Origin: Shouchella miscanthi
GTDB lineage: Bacteria > Bacillota > Bacilli > Bacillales > Bacillaceae_D
DNA length: 64,000 nt
Reading direction: 5' to 3'
Assembly (NCBI RefSeq): GCF_007725405.1
Contig: NZ_CP042163.1
Span: 930,001-994,000, forward strand
The position numbers and the translations under genes were made by a program. This document shows positions 25,932 to 35,091 of the stretch, one piece after another; position 1 is the first letter of the stretch; every line of letters starts with the position of its first letter. The notes under the pieces are model-generated. The model had not been told where the DNA came from and made no database searches. It saw nothing but the letters and a program-made list of their open reading frames with translations.

Positions 25932-27208
25932 AAGAAGTAGCACCGATGAAAAATCATAACCCCAAGCTAGCTAGTATGTTGTCCATTGTGCCTGGCATTG
26001 GACAACTTTACAATCGTCAATGGTTGAAGGGGAGTTTACTTCTCCTTGTTACGGCTGCCTTTATCTTTGTGTTTTACGATATTTTCAATATGGGCTATTG
26101 GGGATTGTTTACCCTCGGCACGTTAGATGGTGTTGATGATTCAAGGGTTTTAATTGGACAAGGAATTGTAGCTGTCTTTCTAACGGTTTTTGCAGCCATC
26201 ATGGTGTTTTTAACCATGAAAGATGCTCGTCGTGTCGCGAAGATGCGAGTGGAAGGAGAAGCCATTCCGTCTTTGCGTGAGAGAACGAAGCATTCTTGGG
26301 ACAAGGGATTTCCGTATTTACTTGTATTGCCGGGTTTAGCATTGCTGCTGCTTGCGGTAGTATTTCCACTTCTTTATATGATTGTACTTGCGTTTACTGA
26401 TTACAATCTCTTTAATTCACCACCAAGAAATGTATTGAGCTGGGTAGGGTTTCAAAACTTTATTGATTTAGCGACAATTCCGATTTGGCGTCAAACGTTT
26501 ATCTCTGTACTATCTTGGACGATCGTTTGGACAGTTGTGGCGACAACTCTTCAAATTGCACTCGCGCTTTTTCTTGCAGTTATTGTGAATGATAAGCGAA
26601 TTAAGTATAAAAAGCTTATCCGTACCGTACTGATTTTACCTTGGGCTGTTCCAAGTTTCGTAACAATTCTTATCTTTGCTGCTATGTTTAATGATGGGTT
26701 CGGTGCTATTAACAGCGACCTTTTTGTTCCGTTATTTGATTTCGCGGTACCGTGGTTGTCTGATCCTTTTTACACGAGAATTGCGTTAATAATGATTCAA
26801 GTATGGCTTGGCTTCCCATTTGTTTTTGCACTCTTTACTGGTATTTTACAAAGTGTATCAGATGACTGGTATGAAGCTGCCGATATGGATGGAGCAAGTC
26901 GTGTACAGAAGTTTCGCTTTATCACGTTACCCCACGTCTTATTTGCGACAGCGCCATTATTAATTATGCAGTATGCTGGTAACTTTAATAACTTTAATCT
27001 TATTTACTTATTTAACGAGGGTGGCCCACCAGTACGTGGCCAAAGTGCAGGGAGCACCGATATTTTAATTTCGTGGGTGTACAGCCTTGCATTCGAAAAC
27101 TCTCAATATAGTATGGCTGCAGCAATCTCGATCATTATTGGCATTCTCGTCGCGCTCTTTGCCGTCTTCCAATTCCGTCGTAGCGCGTCATTTAAGGAGG
27201 ACAGATAA
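25928..27208 (+). CDS. mdxF: Maltodextrin ABC importer permease, MalF type
   Basis: A 426-residue permease with about eight membrane helices. An N-terminal domain with SIVPGIGQLYNRQWLKGSLLLL, usual in Gram-positive MdxF/GanP proteins, precedes the conserved part. The EAA loop that docks the ATPase is visible as EAADMDGASRVQKFRFITLP. No ATPase gene is in the operon; as in B. subtilis the shared MsmX-type ATPase is presumably encoded elsewhere. The ATG overlaps the mdxE stop. Confidence 0.92.
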   Translation: MKEVAPMKNHNPKLASMLSIVPGIGQLYNRQWLKGSLLLLVTAAFIFVFYDIFNMGYWGLFTLGTLDGVDDSRVLIGQGIVAVFLTVFAAIMVFLTMKDARRVAKMRVEGEAIPSLRERTKHSWDKGFPYLLVLPGLALLLLAVVFPLLYMIVLAFTDYNLFNSPPRNVLSWVGFQNFIDLATIPIWRQTFISVLSWTIVWTVVATTLQIALALFLAVIVNDKRIKYKKLIRTVLILPWAVPSFVTILIFAAMFNDGFGAINSDLFVPLFDFAVPWLSDPFYTRIALIMIQVWLGFPFVFALFTGILQSVSDDWYEAADMDGASRVQKFRFITLPHVLFATAPLLIMQYAGNFNNFNLIYLFNEGGPPVRGQSAGSTDILISWVYSLAFENSQYSMAAAISIIIGILVALFAVFQFRRSASFKEDR

Positions 27209-27211
27209 ATC

Positions 27212-28054
27212 ATGAACCTTAAAACAAAGTCGAAAATTGAAGTCTTTCTTATGTATGCGTTCATCTTCTTTATGTTTGTGATTATTGCATACCCATTACT
27301 TTGGACGATTGGTTTATCCCTTAGCCCAGGAACGAATATATATGGGGCAAGTTTGTTACCGGAAAATTGGTCATTAGAAAACTACCGTTGGCTATTTTTT
27401 GATGAACAGAGTCAATACACTACGTGGTACATGAACTCGTTGTTTGTTGCAACGATTACATCTATTTTATCAACGATTGTAGTGTGCTTTACAGCCTATG
27501 CGTTTTCACGTTATCAATTTGTCGGCAAGAAAAACGGGTTGTACTTGTTCCTTGTCTTGCAAATATTCCCGGTTATTATGGCGATGGTGGCCATTTATGT
27601 ATTGTTAAATACGATTGGTTTGCTTGACAGTTTATGGGGGTTGATCCTTATCTATGTTGGTGGATCAATACCGATGAATGCGTTCTTAGTGAAAGGATAC
27701 TTTGATACGCTACCAAAAGAACTGGATGAATCAGCCAAGCTAGATGGCGCAGGGCATTTCCGGATTTTCTTCCAAATTGTTTTGCCACTGGCCAAGCCAA
27801 TTTTAGCGGTGGTTGCCTTATTTAACTTTATGAATCCATTAATGGACTTTATTTTACCGAGAATCGTTTTAAGAAGTCCGGAAAATTATACATTAGCACT
27901 TGGTCTCTTTAATTTCGTAAGCGATCAATTTGCGACAAACTTTACCCGATTTGCGGCTGGAGCGGTATTAATCGCTGTGCCGATTTCCATCGTATTCCTA
28001 TTCTTGCAACGCTACCTCATTTCAGGGCTAGCGTCAGGTGCAACAAAAGGATAA
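27212..28054 (+). CDS. mdxG: Maltodextrin ABC importer permease, MalG type
   Basis: A 280-residue permease with six membrane helices and the EAA loop ELDESAKLDGAGHFRIFFQIVLP. It starts directly after mdxF with AAGGAGG in the coding end of that gene. It completes the importer; a terminator follows at once, so the glucosidase gene downstream depends on read-through or its own promoter. Confidence 0.92.
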   Translation: MNLKTKSKIEVFLMYAFIFFMFVIIAYPLLWTIGLSLSPGTNIYGASLLPENWSLENYRWLFFDEQSQYTTWYMNSLFVATITSILSTIVVCFTAYAFSRYQFVGKKNGLYLFLVLQIFPVIMAMVAIYVLLNTIGLLDSLWGLILIYVGGSIPMNAFLVKGYFDTLPKELDESAKLDGAGHFRIFFQIVLPLAKPILAVVALFNFMNPLMDFILPRIVLRSPENYTLALGLFNFVSDQFATNFTRFAAGAVLIAVPISIVFLFLQRYLISGLASGATKG

Positions 28055-28066
28055 CAAAAATTCAAG

Positions 28067-28095
28067 AAGGTGCAGAATCATTTTGCACCTTTTTC
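28067..28095 (+). terminator. Terminator after mdxG
   Basis: AAGGTGCA (28067-28074) pairs with TGCACCTT (28084-28091), followed by TTTT. Confidence 0.9.
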
Positions 28096-28131
28096 TACAC
28101 AAAGAGAGAGAGTAGATAGGAGTCGATTAAC

Positions 28132-29784
28132 ATGTCCAAGCAATGGTGGAAAGAAGCTGTATGCTATCAAGTGTATCCTCGGAGTTTCTATGATGCGAAC
28201 GGAGACGGAATAGGGGATTTAAGAGGGGTCATTGAAAAACTAGATTATTTGCAGTGGATGGGAATTGATGTTATTTGGATGAGTCCAATGTACGATTCGC
28301 CCAATGATGATAACGGCTATGACATTCGAAACTACAAAGAAATCATGGCGGAGTTTGGTACAATGGCTGACTTTGACGAGTTGTTGGAGCAAGTGCATGC
28401 GAGAGGGATGAAACTCATCATCGATCTTGTCATCAACCATACGTCTGATGAGCACGAATGGTTTGTTGAGTCTCGTTCTTCAAAAGAGAGTGAAAAGAGA
28501 GACTGGTATATTTGGCGTGACGCTAAGGAAGATGGAAGCGAACCGAATAATTGGGCGTCGATTTTTAATGGGTCTGCATGGGAGTGGGACGAAAAAACAA
28601 AGCAATATTACATGCACATTTTCTCGACGAAACAGCCCGATGTAAACTGGGAAAATAAAGATGTGCGCGCAGCTCTTTATGAGACGATGAACTGGTGGAT
28701 GGATAAAGGAATTGATGGTTTCCGTGTTGATGCGATTAGCCATATTAAAAAAGTGGACGGTTTCCCCGACCTGCCAAATCCGAATCGTGAGCGCTATGTA
28801 GAATCCTTCGATGGTCATATGAATCGTCCAGGTATTCATGATTATTTGCAAGAAATGAAAGAAAACACTCTTGACCGTTACGACGTCTTTACAGTTGGTG
28901 AAGCAAATGGTGTCCGGATGGAAAATCCTGAAGATGTGGCAGCTTGGGTTGGTGAGCAAAACGGTGTTTTTAATATGGTGTTTCAATTTGAACATCTTGG
29001 ATTATGGAACAAAGAGAATGAACAGAAGTTAAATGTACCCGCTGTGAAAGAGGCGCTATCTAAGTGGCAATATGGTCTTGAAGGTGTTGGCTGGAACGCT
29101 TTGTTTATTGAAAATCACGATCAGACTCGGGTTGTATCTTCTTGGGGAAATGATAAGGAATATTGGAAACGCTGTGCAAAAGCACTTGGTACCATGTATT
29201 TCTTCATGAAAGGCACACCGTTTATTTATCAAGGTCAAGAGATTGGGATGACGAATGTCCGATTTGATTCAATTGATGAATACGATGATGTGTCCATGCG
29301 TAACTATTATAAACAAGAAATTGAAAAGGGGGTTCCGCACGAAGACATTATGCACGTGATTTGGGAATCAGGCCGTGACAATTCCCGAACGCCATTGCAG
29401 TGGGATGCTTCCAAAAACGGAGGCTTTAGTTCAGCCGATCAAACGTGGATGAAAGTCAACCCGAATTATGAAACCATTAATATTAAAAGTCAGCAGAGCG
29501 ACCCACATTCTATCTTGCACTACTATGTAAAAATGATTGAAGTTCGTAAACAATTTGATACACTAGTATATGGAAACTACCAATTGCTTGAAACGGCAGA
29601 TAATCTAGTTGCCTATAGTCGTACGAGTCAAGATGAAACATTTTATGTAGTTGTTAATTTATCGGAGAAGGAGCAACCCTTTTCTACCATTAAGAATGCT
29701 GAACTTGTTTTATCAAACGTAGATTCAGATGTGAGTGATACACTTAAGCCGTATGAAGCCCGTGTGTTTCGTACAAATCATTAA
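28132..29784 (+). CDS. malL: Oligo-1,6-glucosidase / alpha-glucosidase (GH13_31)
   Basis: A 550-residue cytoplasmic alpha-glucosidase. The calcium-type loop DANGDGIGDLRGV, nucleophile Asp in GFRVDAISHI, acid/base Glu in FTVGEANGV and stabilising Asp in IENHDQTR are present. The GFRVDAIS sequence is usual in oligo-1,6-glucosidases and isomaltases. It would release glucose from imported maltodextrin or isomalto-oligosaccharides. It lies between the importer terminator and the regulator gene. Confidence 0.92.
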   Translation: MSKQWWKEAVCYQVYPRSFYDANGDGIGDLRGVIEKLDYLQWMGIDVIWMSPMYDSPNDDNGYDIRNYKEIMAEFGTMADFDELLEQVHARGMKLIIDLVINHTSDEHEWFVESRSSKESEKRDWYIWRDAKEDGSEPNNWASIFNGSAWEWDEKTKQYYMHIFSTKQPDVNWENKDVRAALYETMNWWMDKGIDGFRVDAISHIKKVDGFPDLPNPNRERYVESFDGHMNRPGIHDYLQEMKENTLDRYDVFTVGEANGVRMENPEDVAAWVGEQNGVFNMVFQFEHLGLWNKENEQKLNVPAVKEALSKWQYGLEGVGWNALFIENHDQTRVVSSWGNDKEYWKRCAKALGTMYFFMKGTPFIYQGQEIGMTNVRFDSIDEYDDVSMRNYYKQEIEKGVPHEDIMHVIWESGRDNSRTPLQWDASKNGGFSSADQTWMKVNPNYETINIKSQQSDPHSILHYYVKMIEVRKQFDTLVYGNYQLLETADNLVAYSRTSQDETFYVVVNLSEKEQPFSTIKNAELVLSNVDSDVSDTLKPYEARVFRTNH

Positions 29785-29823
29785 GTGTCACAGCTGGACA
29801 AATGATAAAAGGGATGAAGTCTA

Positions 29824-30864
29824 GTGAGTACAATTAAAGATGTTGCAAAATTAGCAGGCGTGGCACCGTCAACGGTTTCTAGGGTGATTGCCGATAGTCC
29901 AAAAATAAGCAAACGAACAAAAGAGAGAGTAAAAGAGATAATGGACGAACTAGGATATTATCCAAATGTTCATGCCCGCAATCTCGTAAATAAAGAAACG
30001 AATGTAATTGGCGTCATTATGCCAAGTGCATCCTATGCGCCTTTTCAAAATCCTTTTTTTCCAGAAGTGCTGCGAGGCATTACAGCACAAGCAAATAAAG
30101 ATAAATATGGCTTATATTTATCAACAGGACAAACGGAAGAAGGGATTATGGAGGAAGTAAAGGAAATGGTGTACAGCCGTCGTGTTGACGGAATAATCTT
30201 ATTGTACTCTACTACGTCTGATCCGGTTATTCCTTTCTTACTTAGAGAGAAATTTCCATTTGTTGTGATCGGTCGACCACCTGAAGACTATAAAGACGTT
30301 GTTTCTTATGTAAATAATGACAATGTGAAAGCTGCTAAAATGCTGACTGAGTATGTGTTGCTATTAAAACATGAACGCATTGGCTTTATTGGTGGAAGAA
30401 AAGATGCTTATGTCACACTTGATCATAAGCATGGATACGAGCAAGCACTTGAGACAGCTGGTATTGAAGTAAATCCAATGTATTTTGTTTATCATGATGA
30501 AGTGTTTGAAGGTGGAGAACAAGCCGTTATCGAGTTAATGGCACAAGCAACGCCACCCACAGCCCTTGTTGTAGCAGATGATCTCATGGCTCTTGGTGTA
30601 CTGAAGATGTTAACGAGCATGGGCTATCGCGTGCCAGAAGATATATCTGTTGTAAGCTTCAACAATGTGTTAATGTCAGAGCTTTCGGCACCACCATTAA
30701 CAACAATGGACATCTTCATTTATGAACTAGGCTTTCAAGCAGCAACGCTTGTTCGCGAACAAATTGCCGCACCTCCACTAGCTGCTCAAGCAAGAATTGT
30801 TGGACACAAGCTCGTTCGTCGTTCATCAACAAGTAGAAGAATCATAAAAGAAAGCACGCCTTAA
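29824..30864 (+). CDS. malR: LacI-family maltose-type regulator
   Basis: A 346-residue LacI/GalR regulator. The helix-turn-helix TIKDVAKLAGVAPSTVSRVIADS occupies residues 3-25 and the hinge helix region ends near NVHARNLVNK; the rest is a periplasmic-binding-type sugar domain. Start is GTG 29824. Its natural sites are the LacI-type operators at 24531-24643. Position at the end of the maltodextrin locus supports a MalR role. Confidence 0.9.
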   Translation: MSTIKDVAKLAGVAPSTVSRVIADSPKISKRTKERVKEIMDELGYYPNVHARNLVNKETNVIGVIMPSASYAPFQNPFFPEVLRGITAQANKDKYGLYLSTGQTEEGIMEEVKEMVYSRRVDGIILLYSTTSDPVIPFLLREKFPFVVIGRPPEDYKDVVSYVNNDNVKAAKMLTEYVLLLKHERIGFIGGRKDAYVTLDHKHGYEQALETAGIEVNPMYFVYHDEVFEGGEQAVIELMAQATPPTALVVADDLMALGVLKMLTSMGYRVPEDISVVSFNNVLMSELSAPPLTTMDIFIYELGFQAATLVREQIAAPPLAAQARIVGHKLVRRSSTSRRIIKESTP

Positions 30865-30882
30865 GCCGCGTGCTTTCTTTTT
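30850..30882 (+). terminator. Bidirectional terminator between malR and spoIIP
   Basis: GAAAGCACG (30850-30858) pairs with CGTGCTTTC (30869-30877), then five T. On the minus strand CTTTTAT follows, so it can also end spoIIP transcripts. It contains the malR stop codon. Confidence 0.9.
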
Positions 30883-31978
30883 ATTCATCCATTGTCTCTT
30901 TGTAATAATCAGCTAACAGATCTGCTACAGCGTCTGCGCTTCGCAAGCTTTCTTCCATTGTATTATCAACCCCACCAAATTCAATCAGCATAGCAGTGTT
31001 TGCTAAGTCTTGATTGTAAATACCATTCCCCTGTGATTTGTCCTTTGTAAATACACCACGACTTAAGCCGGGATAGGCTTCTTCAATCCGGTTATGAAGT
31101 TCTGTTGCGGCAGCTAATTGAGCATCTGAATTCGCGTGTGCGGTACCGACAACAAAAAGAATGCGTGCGAACGTTTCATTGTTAATAGTCACCGCTGTAA
31201 GATCACGACGTGCAGAATCACGGTGAAAATCGAGCAGTAAATCATATTGCTGTGTCTCTAGTTTGCCTTCGATTATCTGACGAGAAGCCGAATAATAATT
31301 GGTCATACTGCGCTCTTGCATATAGGCATTCATATTGGTTTTGTCTACATCAGCAACAATTCCATGGGTGGAGAGCCTGTCCGCAAAGTGCTTCCCAACG
31401 TTAATGATGTTTAATTCAGGGTTACTTGAAATGGCTTGGTCTGCATTTTCAGCACCTTCTAATCCTAATTCAGGCAGAAAGGACTCATAGCTGTGCGTAT
31501 GATAGATTAACACAGACGGATCGGTATTCTCAGATTCTTGCCCAGGCGATTCTTCGTTTTCTTCATTTGTATGTTCTTTGGCAAGTTCTGCTAATGCTTC
31601 TTCAGGGGGCAGTGTTTCTCTTGGCATATTGGTCACATCTGTCCCTTGTCCAGCAACGGCGATGGTTGTATCAAATGCCGCCATAGCTGGAATTCCTTGC
31701 GAGAGCAATGAAAGAGGGTGACTGAAGTCTAGGTTTGTTGCGGTAGATACCATAACATGGCTGAACGATTTTGCTTTAAATTCAGAAGGGAGTGCTTCTT
31801 TGAAGATGGGATTTTCAAGTGAAATCAAATGGAGTAAATCAACGCCCTCTAAAGGCGATACAATCGTATTCAGTCCACGGTTATACCAGGTTTGATTTGT
31901 TGCTAGTATGCTAATAATAAGAAGTGTGGATAGAAGCATAATAGAAATACTTCCTAACCATTTAACGACTACGTTCAC
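30881..31978 (-). CDS. spoIIP: Stage II sporulation protein P (SpoIIP)
   Basis: A 365-residue membrane-anchored peptidoglycan amidase/endopeptidase that works with SpoIID and SpoIIM during engulfment of the forespore. An N-terminal membrane segment (about residues 8-27) is followed by a linker and the amidase domain: His160/His162 in LIYHTHSYESF, His252 in LLDFHRDSARR and Glu333 in LIEFGGVDNT. The start is a GTG at 31978 with GGAAGGTG upstream. A sigma-E-like -10 element lies at 32003-32010. It is here on its own, not beside gpr as in B. subtilis. A short relative is encoded at 53984. Confidence 0.93.
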   Translation of the reverse strand: MNVVVKWLGSISIMLLSTLLIISILATNQTWYNRGLNTIVSPLEGVDLLHLISLENPIFKEALPSEFKAKSFSHVMVSTATNLDFSHPLSLLSQGIPAMAAFDTTIAVAGQGTDVTNMPRETLPPEEALAELAKEHTNEENEESPGQESENTDPSVLIYHTHSYESFLPELGLEGAENADQAISSNPELNIINVGKHFADRLSTHGIVADVDKTNMNAYMQERSMTNYYSASRQIIEGKLETQQYDLLLDFHRDSARRDLTAVTINNETFARILFVVGTAHANSDAQLAAATELHNRIEEAYPGLSRGVFTKDKSQGNGIYNQDLANTAMLIEFGGVDNTMEESLRSADAVADLLADYYKETMDE

Positions 31979-32002
31979 AACACAATCACCTTCCTCTACT
32001 CT

Positions 32003-32010
32003 ACTCTATG
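32003..32010 (-). promoter_or_regulatory. Candidate sigma-E -10 element of spoIIP
   Basis: Minus strand CATAGAGT fits CATACAnT at all but one fixed base and lies about 25 bases before the GTG start. The -35 region is a weak match. B. subtilis spoIIP is known to be made in the mother cell under sigma-E; the assignment here is inference. Confidence 0.4.
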
Positions 32011-32139
32011 AAACTAACAATTAAATTAGCACTAGGAATTAAAAAGGTAAGAGCAAAGGAAAATTTTTATTGCAATCCTGTTACGTAGCGCCTAGTATAA
32101 GACGTATCTTTCAACGTGAACGAGAATGAGGAGTCCATT

Positions 32140-33486
32140 ATGAACCGAAAAAAGAGTAATCCCTTTCGTGTAATTCTCTTCGCTTATTTACTTTCAATGT
32201 TCGTGTTTAGTGTTCTGTTTTATTTGCCTGTTTTTCATGAGCCTGGCGTTGAACTGACGTATCGAGATGCATTATTTACATCGGTTAGTGCGGTCAGTGT
32301 AACGGGGCTAGTGACGATTAATGTGGTCGAAACGTTTAACTGGGGTGGAATACTCGTTCTCTCGCTCGCAATACAACTAGGTGGAATTGGTATTATGACA
32401 CTTGCCACCTTTGCTTGGATGATGCTAGGAAGACGAATTAACCTTTCGCAACGTTTGCTTATCATCGTCGACCAAAACCGAGTACAAAATCAGTTTTCAG
32501 GCCTTGTCCGTTTGATGAGCAGTCTCATAGTCATTGCACTATGTATTGAAGGGGCAGGCGCCCTTATACTAGGGACCTATTATTTACGTTTCTTTGACGG
32601 GGCATTTGAAGCTTACTTACAAGGTGCCTTTGCCTCGTTAAGTGCTTTTACAAACGCTGGTTTTGATGTAACAGGTCAATCGCTAGCTCCATTTGTGGAT
32701 GATTACTTTGTTCAATGTATAACCATTTTACTTGTTTTTGCGGGTTCAATTGGCTTTCCAGTTATTTTAGAATGTATTGAATACATAAAGAGCCGAAAAC
32801 GCACATTTAAATTCAGTTTATTTACGAAACTCACGACAACTACTTATTTTCTTGTGTTTTTTATAGGGGCCTTTGGGATTTGGTTTTTAGAAAGAGACTT
32901 AGCGTTTGCTACCTTAAGTTGGCACGAACAGCTATCACAAGCGGTCTTTTTTTCGGCAACAACAAGAAGCGCAGGCCTATCAACAGTTGATTTAGCTGCA
33001 TTTCACATTCCTGTTCTCTTATTTATGTCGCTATTAATGATGATTGGAGCGAGCCCATCGAGTGTTGGTGGAGGTATACGAACAACGACGCTAGCAGTTA
33101 TGATGCTTACGCTACGTAGCTTTGCGACTGGGAAAAAACATGTGCATGTATTTGGTCGGAGAATTCATGAAGAAGACCAACAAAAGTCATTTGTGGTGCT
33201 ATCCATTTTTACAGGTCTTTTGTTTCTGGCCATTTTGCTTATCATGACCTTTGAACAAAATACATCGGTTACGCTGCTGCAAGTCTTAGTTGAAACGGCT
33301 TCAGCGTTTGGAACATGTGGCTTATCTTTAGGGATCACATCTGAGTTGTCCTTGCCGAGCCAAGTCGTTCTGATGGTCTTAATGGTAATCGGTCGAGTCG
33401 GAATTATCGCCGTGCTCTTTTCATTTAGAGGGGATAGAAGAGGGGAACACTATCAGTATTCTACGGAACGGATCTTAATTGGATAA
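32140..33486 (+). CDS. ktrB: Ktr potassium transporter membrane subunit (KtrB/KtrD type)
   Basis: A 448-residue protein of the TrkH/Ktr family with four pore repeats; the filter regions include SVSAVSVTGL, SAFTNAGFDV, SATTRSAGLS and SAFGTCGLSLG, each with the selectivity Gly. It takes up potassium with sodium and needs the RCK subunit encoded 15 bases downstream. The frame opens at GTG 32116, but AGGAG lies six bases before ATG 32140, which encodes a normal MNRKKSNPF start. Confidence 0.92.
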   Translation: MNRKKSNPFRVILFAYLLSMFVFSVLFYLPVFHEPGVELTYRDALFTSVSAVSVTGLVTINVVETFNWGGILVLSLAIQLGGIGIMTLATFAWMMLGRRINLSQRLLIIVDQNRVQNQFSGLVRLMSSLIVIALCIEGAGALILGTYYLRFFDGAFEAYLQGAFASLSAFTNAGFDVTGQSLAPFVDDYFVQCITILLVFAGSIGFPVILECIEYIKSRKRTFKFSLFTKLTTTTYFLVFFIGAFGIWFLERDLAFATLSWHEQLSQAVFFSATTRSAGLSTVDLAAFHIPVLLFMSLLMMIGASPSSVGGGIRTTTLAVMMLTLRSFATGKKHVHVFGRRIHEEDQQKSFVVLSIFTGLLFLAILLIMTFEQNTSVTLLQVLVETASAFGTCGLSLGITSELSLPSQVVLMVLMVIGRVGIIAVLFSFRGDRRGEHYQYSTERILIG

Positions 33487-33507
33487 TAAGGAAAGGAGAA
33501 CATGGAA

Positions 33508-34167
33508 ATGCGAAGAAAACAATTTCTAGTCATTGGTCTTGGTCGTTTTGGAACGAGCGTTTCGAGAGAGCTCTATAAACATGGGCATGATGTTGTTGCC
33601 GTTGATTCAGATGAAGAACGAGTAGAAGATGCAGACGGATTTACAAGCCGAGCCATTATAGCTGATACCACTCATGAAAAAACGCTGCGCTCCCTTGAAC
33701 CGGAAAGTTACGATGCGGTCATTGTTGCGATAGGAGATCATATTCAAGAGAGTATATTGACGACTCTTTTGTTGAAAGAATTAGGGGTTCAGAAATTATG
33801 GGTCAAAGCACGTAACCAACAGCATCATCGTGTGCTTGAGAAAATCGGCGCTGATCGCATTATTCATCCTGAGCTCGATATGGGCATTCGCATTGCTCAT
33901 AGCTTAGATTCTGACAAAGTGATTGATTATGTGGAGATTTCAGTGGATCACAGCATTGTGGAGCTTGTCGCCACAAAAAAAATCGCTGGAAAAACGCTGG
34001 CGAAATTAAATATTCGCAAGCGCTACAAGTGTAATGTGCTGGGAATAAAATCAGGCGAAAACCTTACCATTACACCGATGCCGGACGATATGCTGACTGA
34101 AGGAGATGTGATGATCGTTTTAGGTGGGAACCGTGATTTAAAAAAGCTTGAAGCGGAATTGCTCTAA
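33508..34167 (+). CDS. ktrA: Ktr potassium transporter RCK subunit (KtrA/KtrC type)
   Basis: A 219-residue cytoplasmic gating subunit. RCK_N Rossmann motif VIGLGRFGTSVSREL binds ATP/ADP or NAD; the acidic residue ending strand 2 lies in VVAVDSDEE; an RCK_C domain (about 135-219) is the type that binds c-di-AMP in Bacillus KtrA/C. GGAG is nine bases before ATG 33508 and only three before ATG 33502. It forms an operon with ktrB, in the reverse order to B. subtilis ktrAB. Confidence 0.9.
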   Translation: MRRKQFLVIGLGRFGTSVSRELYKHGHDVVAVDSDEERVEDADGFTSRAIIADTTHEKTLRSLEPESYDAVIVAIGDHIQESILTTLLLKELGVQKLWVKARNQQHHRVLEKIGADRIIHPELDMGIRIAHSLDSDKVIDYVEISVDHSIVELVATKKIAGKTLAKLNIRKRYKCNVLGIKSGENLTITPMPDDMLTEGDVMIVLGGNRDLKKLEAELL

Positions 34168-34205
34168 GTCTTTAGTGACTGGTAGTGAAGGCGATACAAG
34201 GAAAA

Positions 34206-34233
34206 AAAGGCATTCTATATGGATGTCTTTTTT
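34206..34233 (+). terminator. Terminator of the ktr operon
   Basis: AAAGGCAT (34206-34213) pairs with ATGTCTTT (34223-34230) with one G-U, followed by T residues. Confidence 0.7.
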
Positions 34234-34285
34234 AGCTGTATACAAACTGTAATTGGTAAATGACATTGATTTCATTTCCACCGTG

Positions 34286-34321
34286 TAGTAAAGTGAACGT
34301 TACGTAAAGCTTACTTTACTA
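34286..34321. promoter_or_regulatory. Nested palindrome before the XRE regulator gene
   Basis: TAGTAAAGT (34286-34294) and ACTTTACTA (34313-34321) are exact inverted repeats. The palindrome TTACGTAA (34300-34307) lies exactly at their common centre. The right arm abuts the AAGGAG ribosome site. It may be an operator for the regulator that follows or an RNA hairpin hiding the ribosome site. Confidence 0.6.
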
Positions 34322-34337
34322 AGGAGCAGGTATAAAA

Positions 34338-34535
34338 ATGAAAAACAATATAAAACGATTACGGGTAAACTATGGTTTAACCCAAGATGAATTAGCTGAG
34401 CAATTAGCTGTTTCAAGGCAAACGATAATTTCATTGGAAAAAGAACGCTACAATCCTTCTATTAAGTTGGCATTCAAACTGTCACGTATCTTTAGCTGTA
34501 CGATTGAAGATATATTTATTTATGAGGAGGACTAG
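34338..34535 (+). CDS. Small XRE-family helix-turn-helix regulator
   Basis: A 65-residue DNA-binding protein that is all helix-turn-helix: NIKRLRVNYGLTQDELAEQLAVSRQTIISLEKERYNPSIKLAFKLS at residues 3-48, the YozG/YgzD-like type often paired with a membrane protein gene. AAGGAG lies before the ATG with normal spacing. The next gene begins three bases after the stop, so the two are co-expressed. The dyad upstream is its likely target. Confidence 0.9.
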   Translation: MKNNIKRLRVNYGLTQDELAEQLAVSRQTIISLEKERYNPSIKLAFKLSRIFSCTIEDIFIYEED

Positions 34536-34538
34536 TTC

Positions 34539-34928
34539 ATGAAGAAAAACAGAAAAACAATGGAAAACCAACTACTATTTTTACTTACAGGTCTATTTGT
34601 AACTGGAGTGGCCATTTACATAACGATTAATCAGCTACTGAATCGTCAGTTTCCGATGGGATTGGCGTTAATGGCGTTAGGGGTTAATCAGTTATTGATG
34701 GTTTATTTATCTCCTCACTTATTCCCAAAAGATGAACGGGCAAAAACAATAATAGGAAAATCAATGGTGGTAAATTATTTCGTTATTTTCGGTAGCATCT
34801 TTTTGTTATTTTTTGTAGCCGGATTTAGTGGAATTCATTGGGGCGCCCAACAAGTCTTACTCTTTTTAGCGGCTATTTTGTTGGTAACGATTCCATCGAC
34901 GATGGTTTTTTATGCAAGACGAATCTAA
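34539..34928 (+). CDS. Small membrane protein paired with the XRE regulator
   Basis: A 129-residue protein with four predicted membrane helices (about residues 11-28, 36-56, 75-98, 103-124) and a positively charged N terminus. XRE plus four-helix membrane protein pairs are common in Firmicutes, but I cannot name a function. GAGGAGG lies in the end of the regulator gene. Confidence 0.75.
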   Translation: MKKNRKTMENQLLFLLTGLFVTGVAIYITINQLLNRQFPMGLALMALGVNQLLMVYLSPHLFPKDERAKTIIGKSMVVNYFVIFGSIFLLFFVAGFSGIHWGAQQVLLFLAAILLVTIPSTMVFYARRI

Positions 34929-35091
34929 GTTGGGCTAATGAAAGTCTTCCTGAAAGCGCGCTAGTTGTGATAGCTGTCATGTGTATGAAGTGACATCAAT
35001 GAATAGGGAATGAAGGGAAACATCTGTAAACTAAGATCAGCGACATCGTGTAGAGTGAAGTACAAAAAGACGGTGTGCAAGGAGCTTAGGG

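Noticed and set aside
31979-32139. c-di-AMP (ydaO-type) riboswitch before the ktr operon
   Set aside because: Space is about 160 bases shared with the spoIIP promoter and I see no ydaO-like conserved elements.
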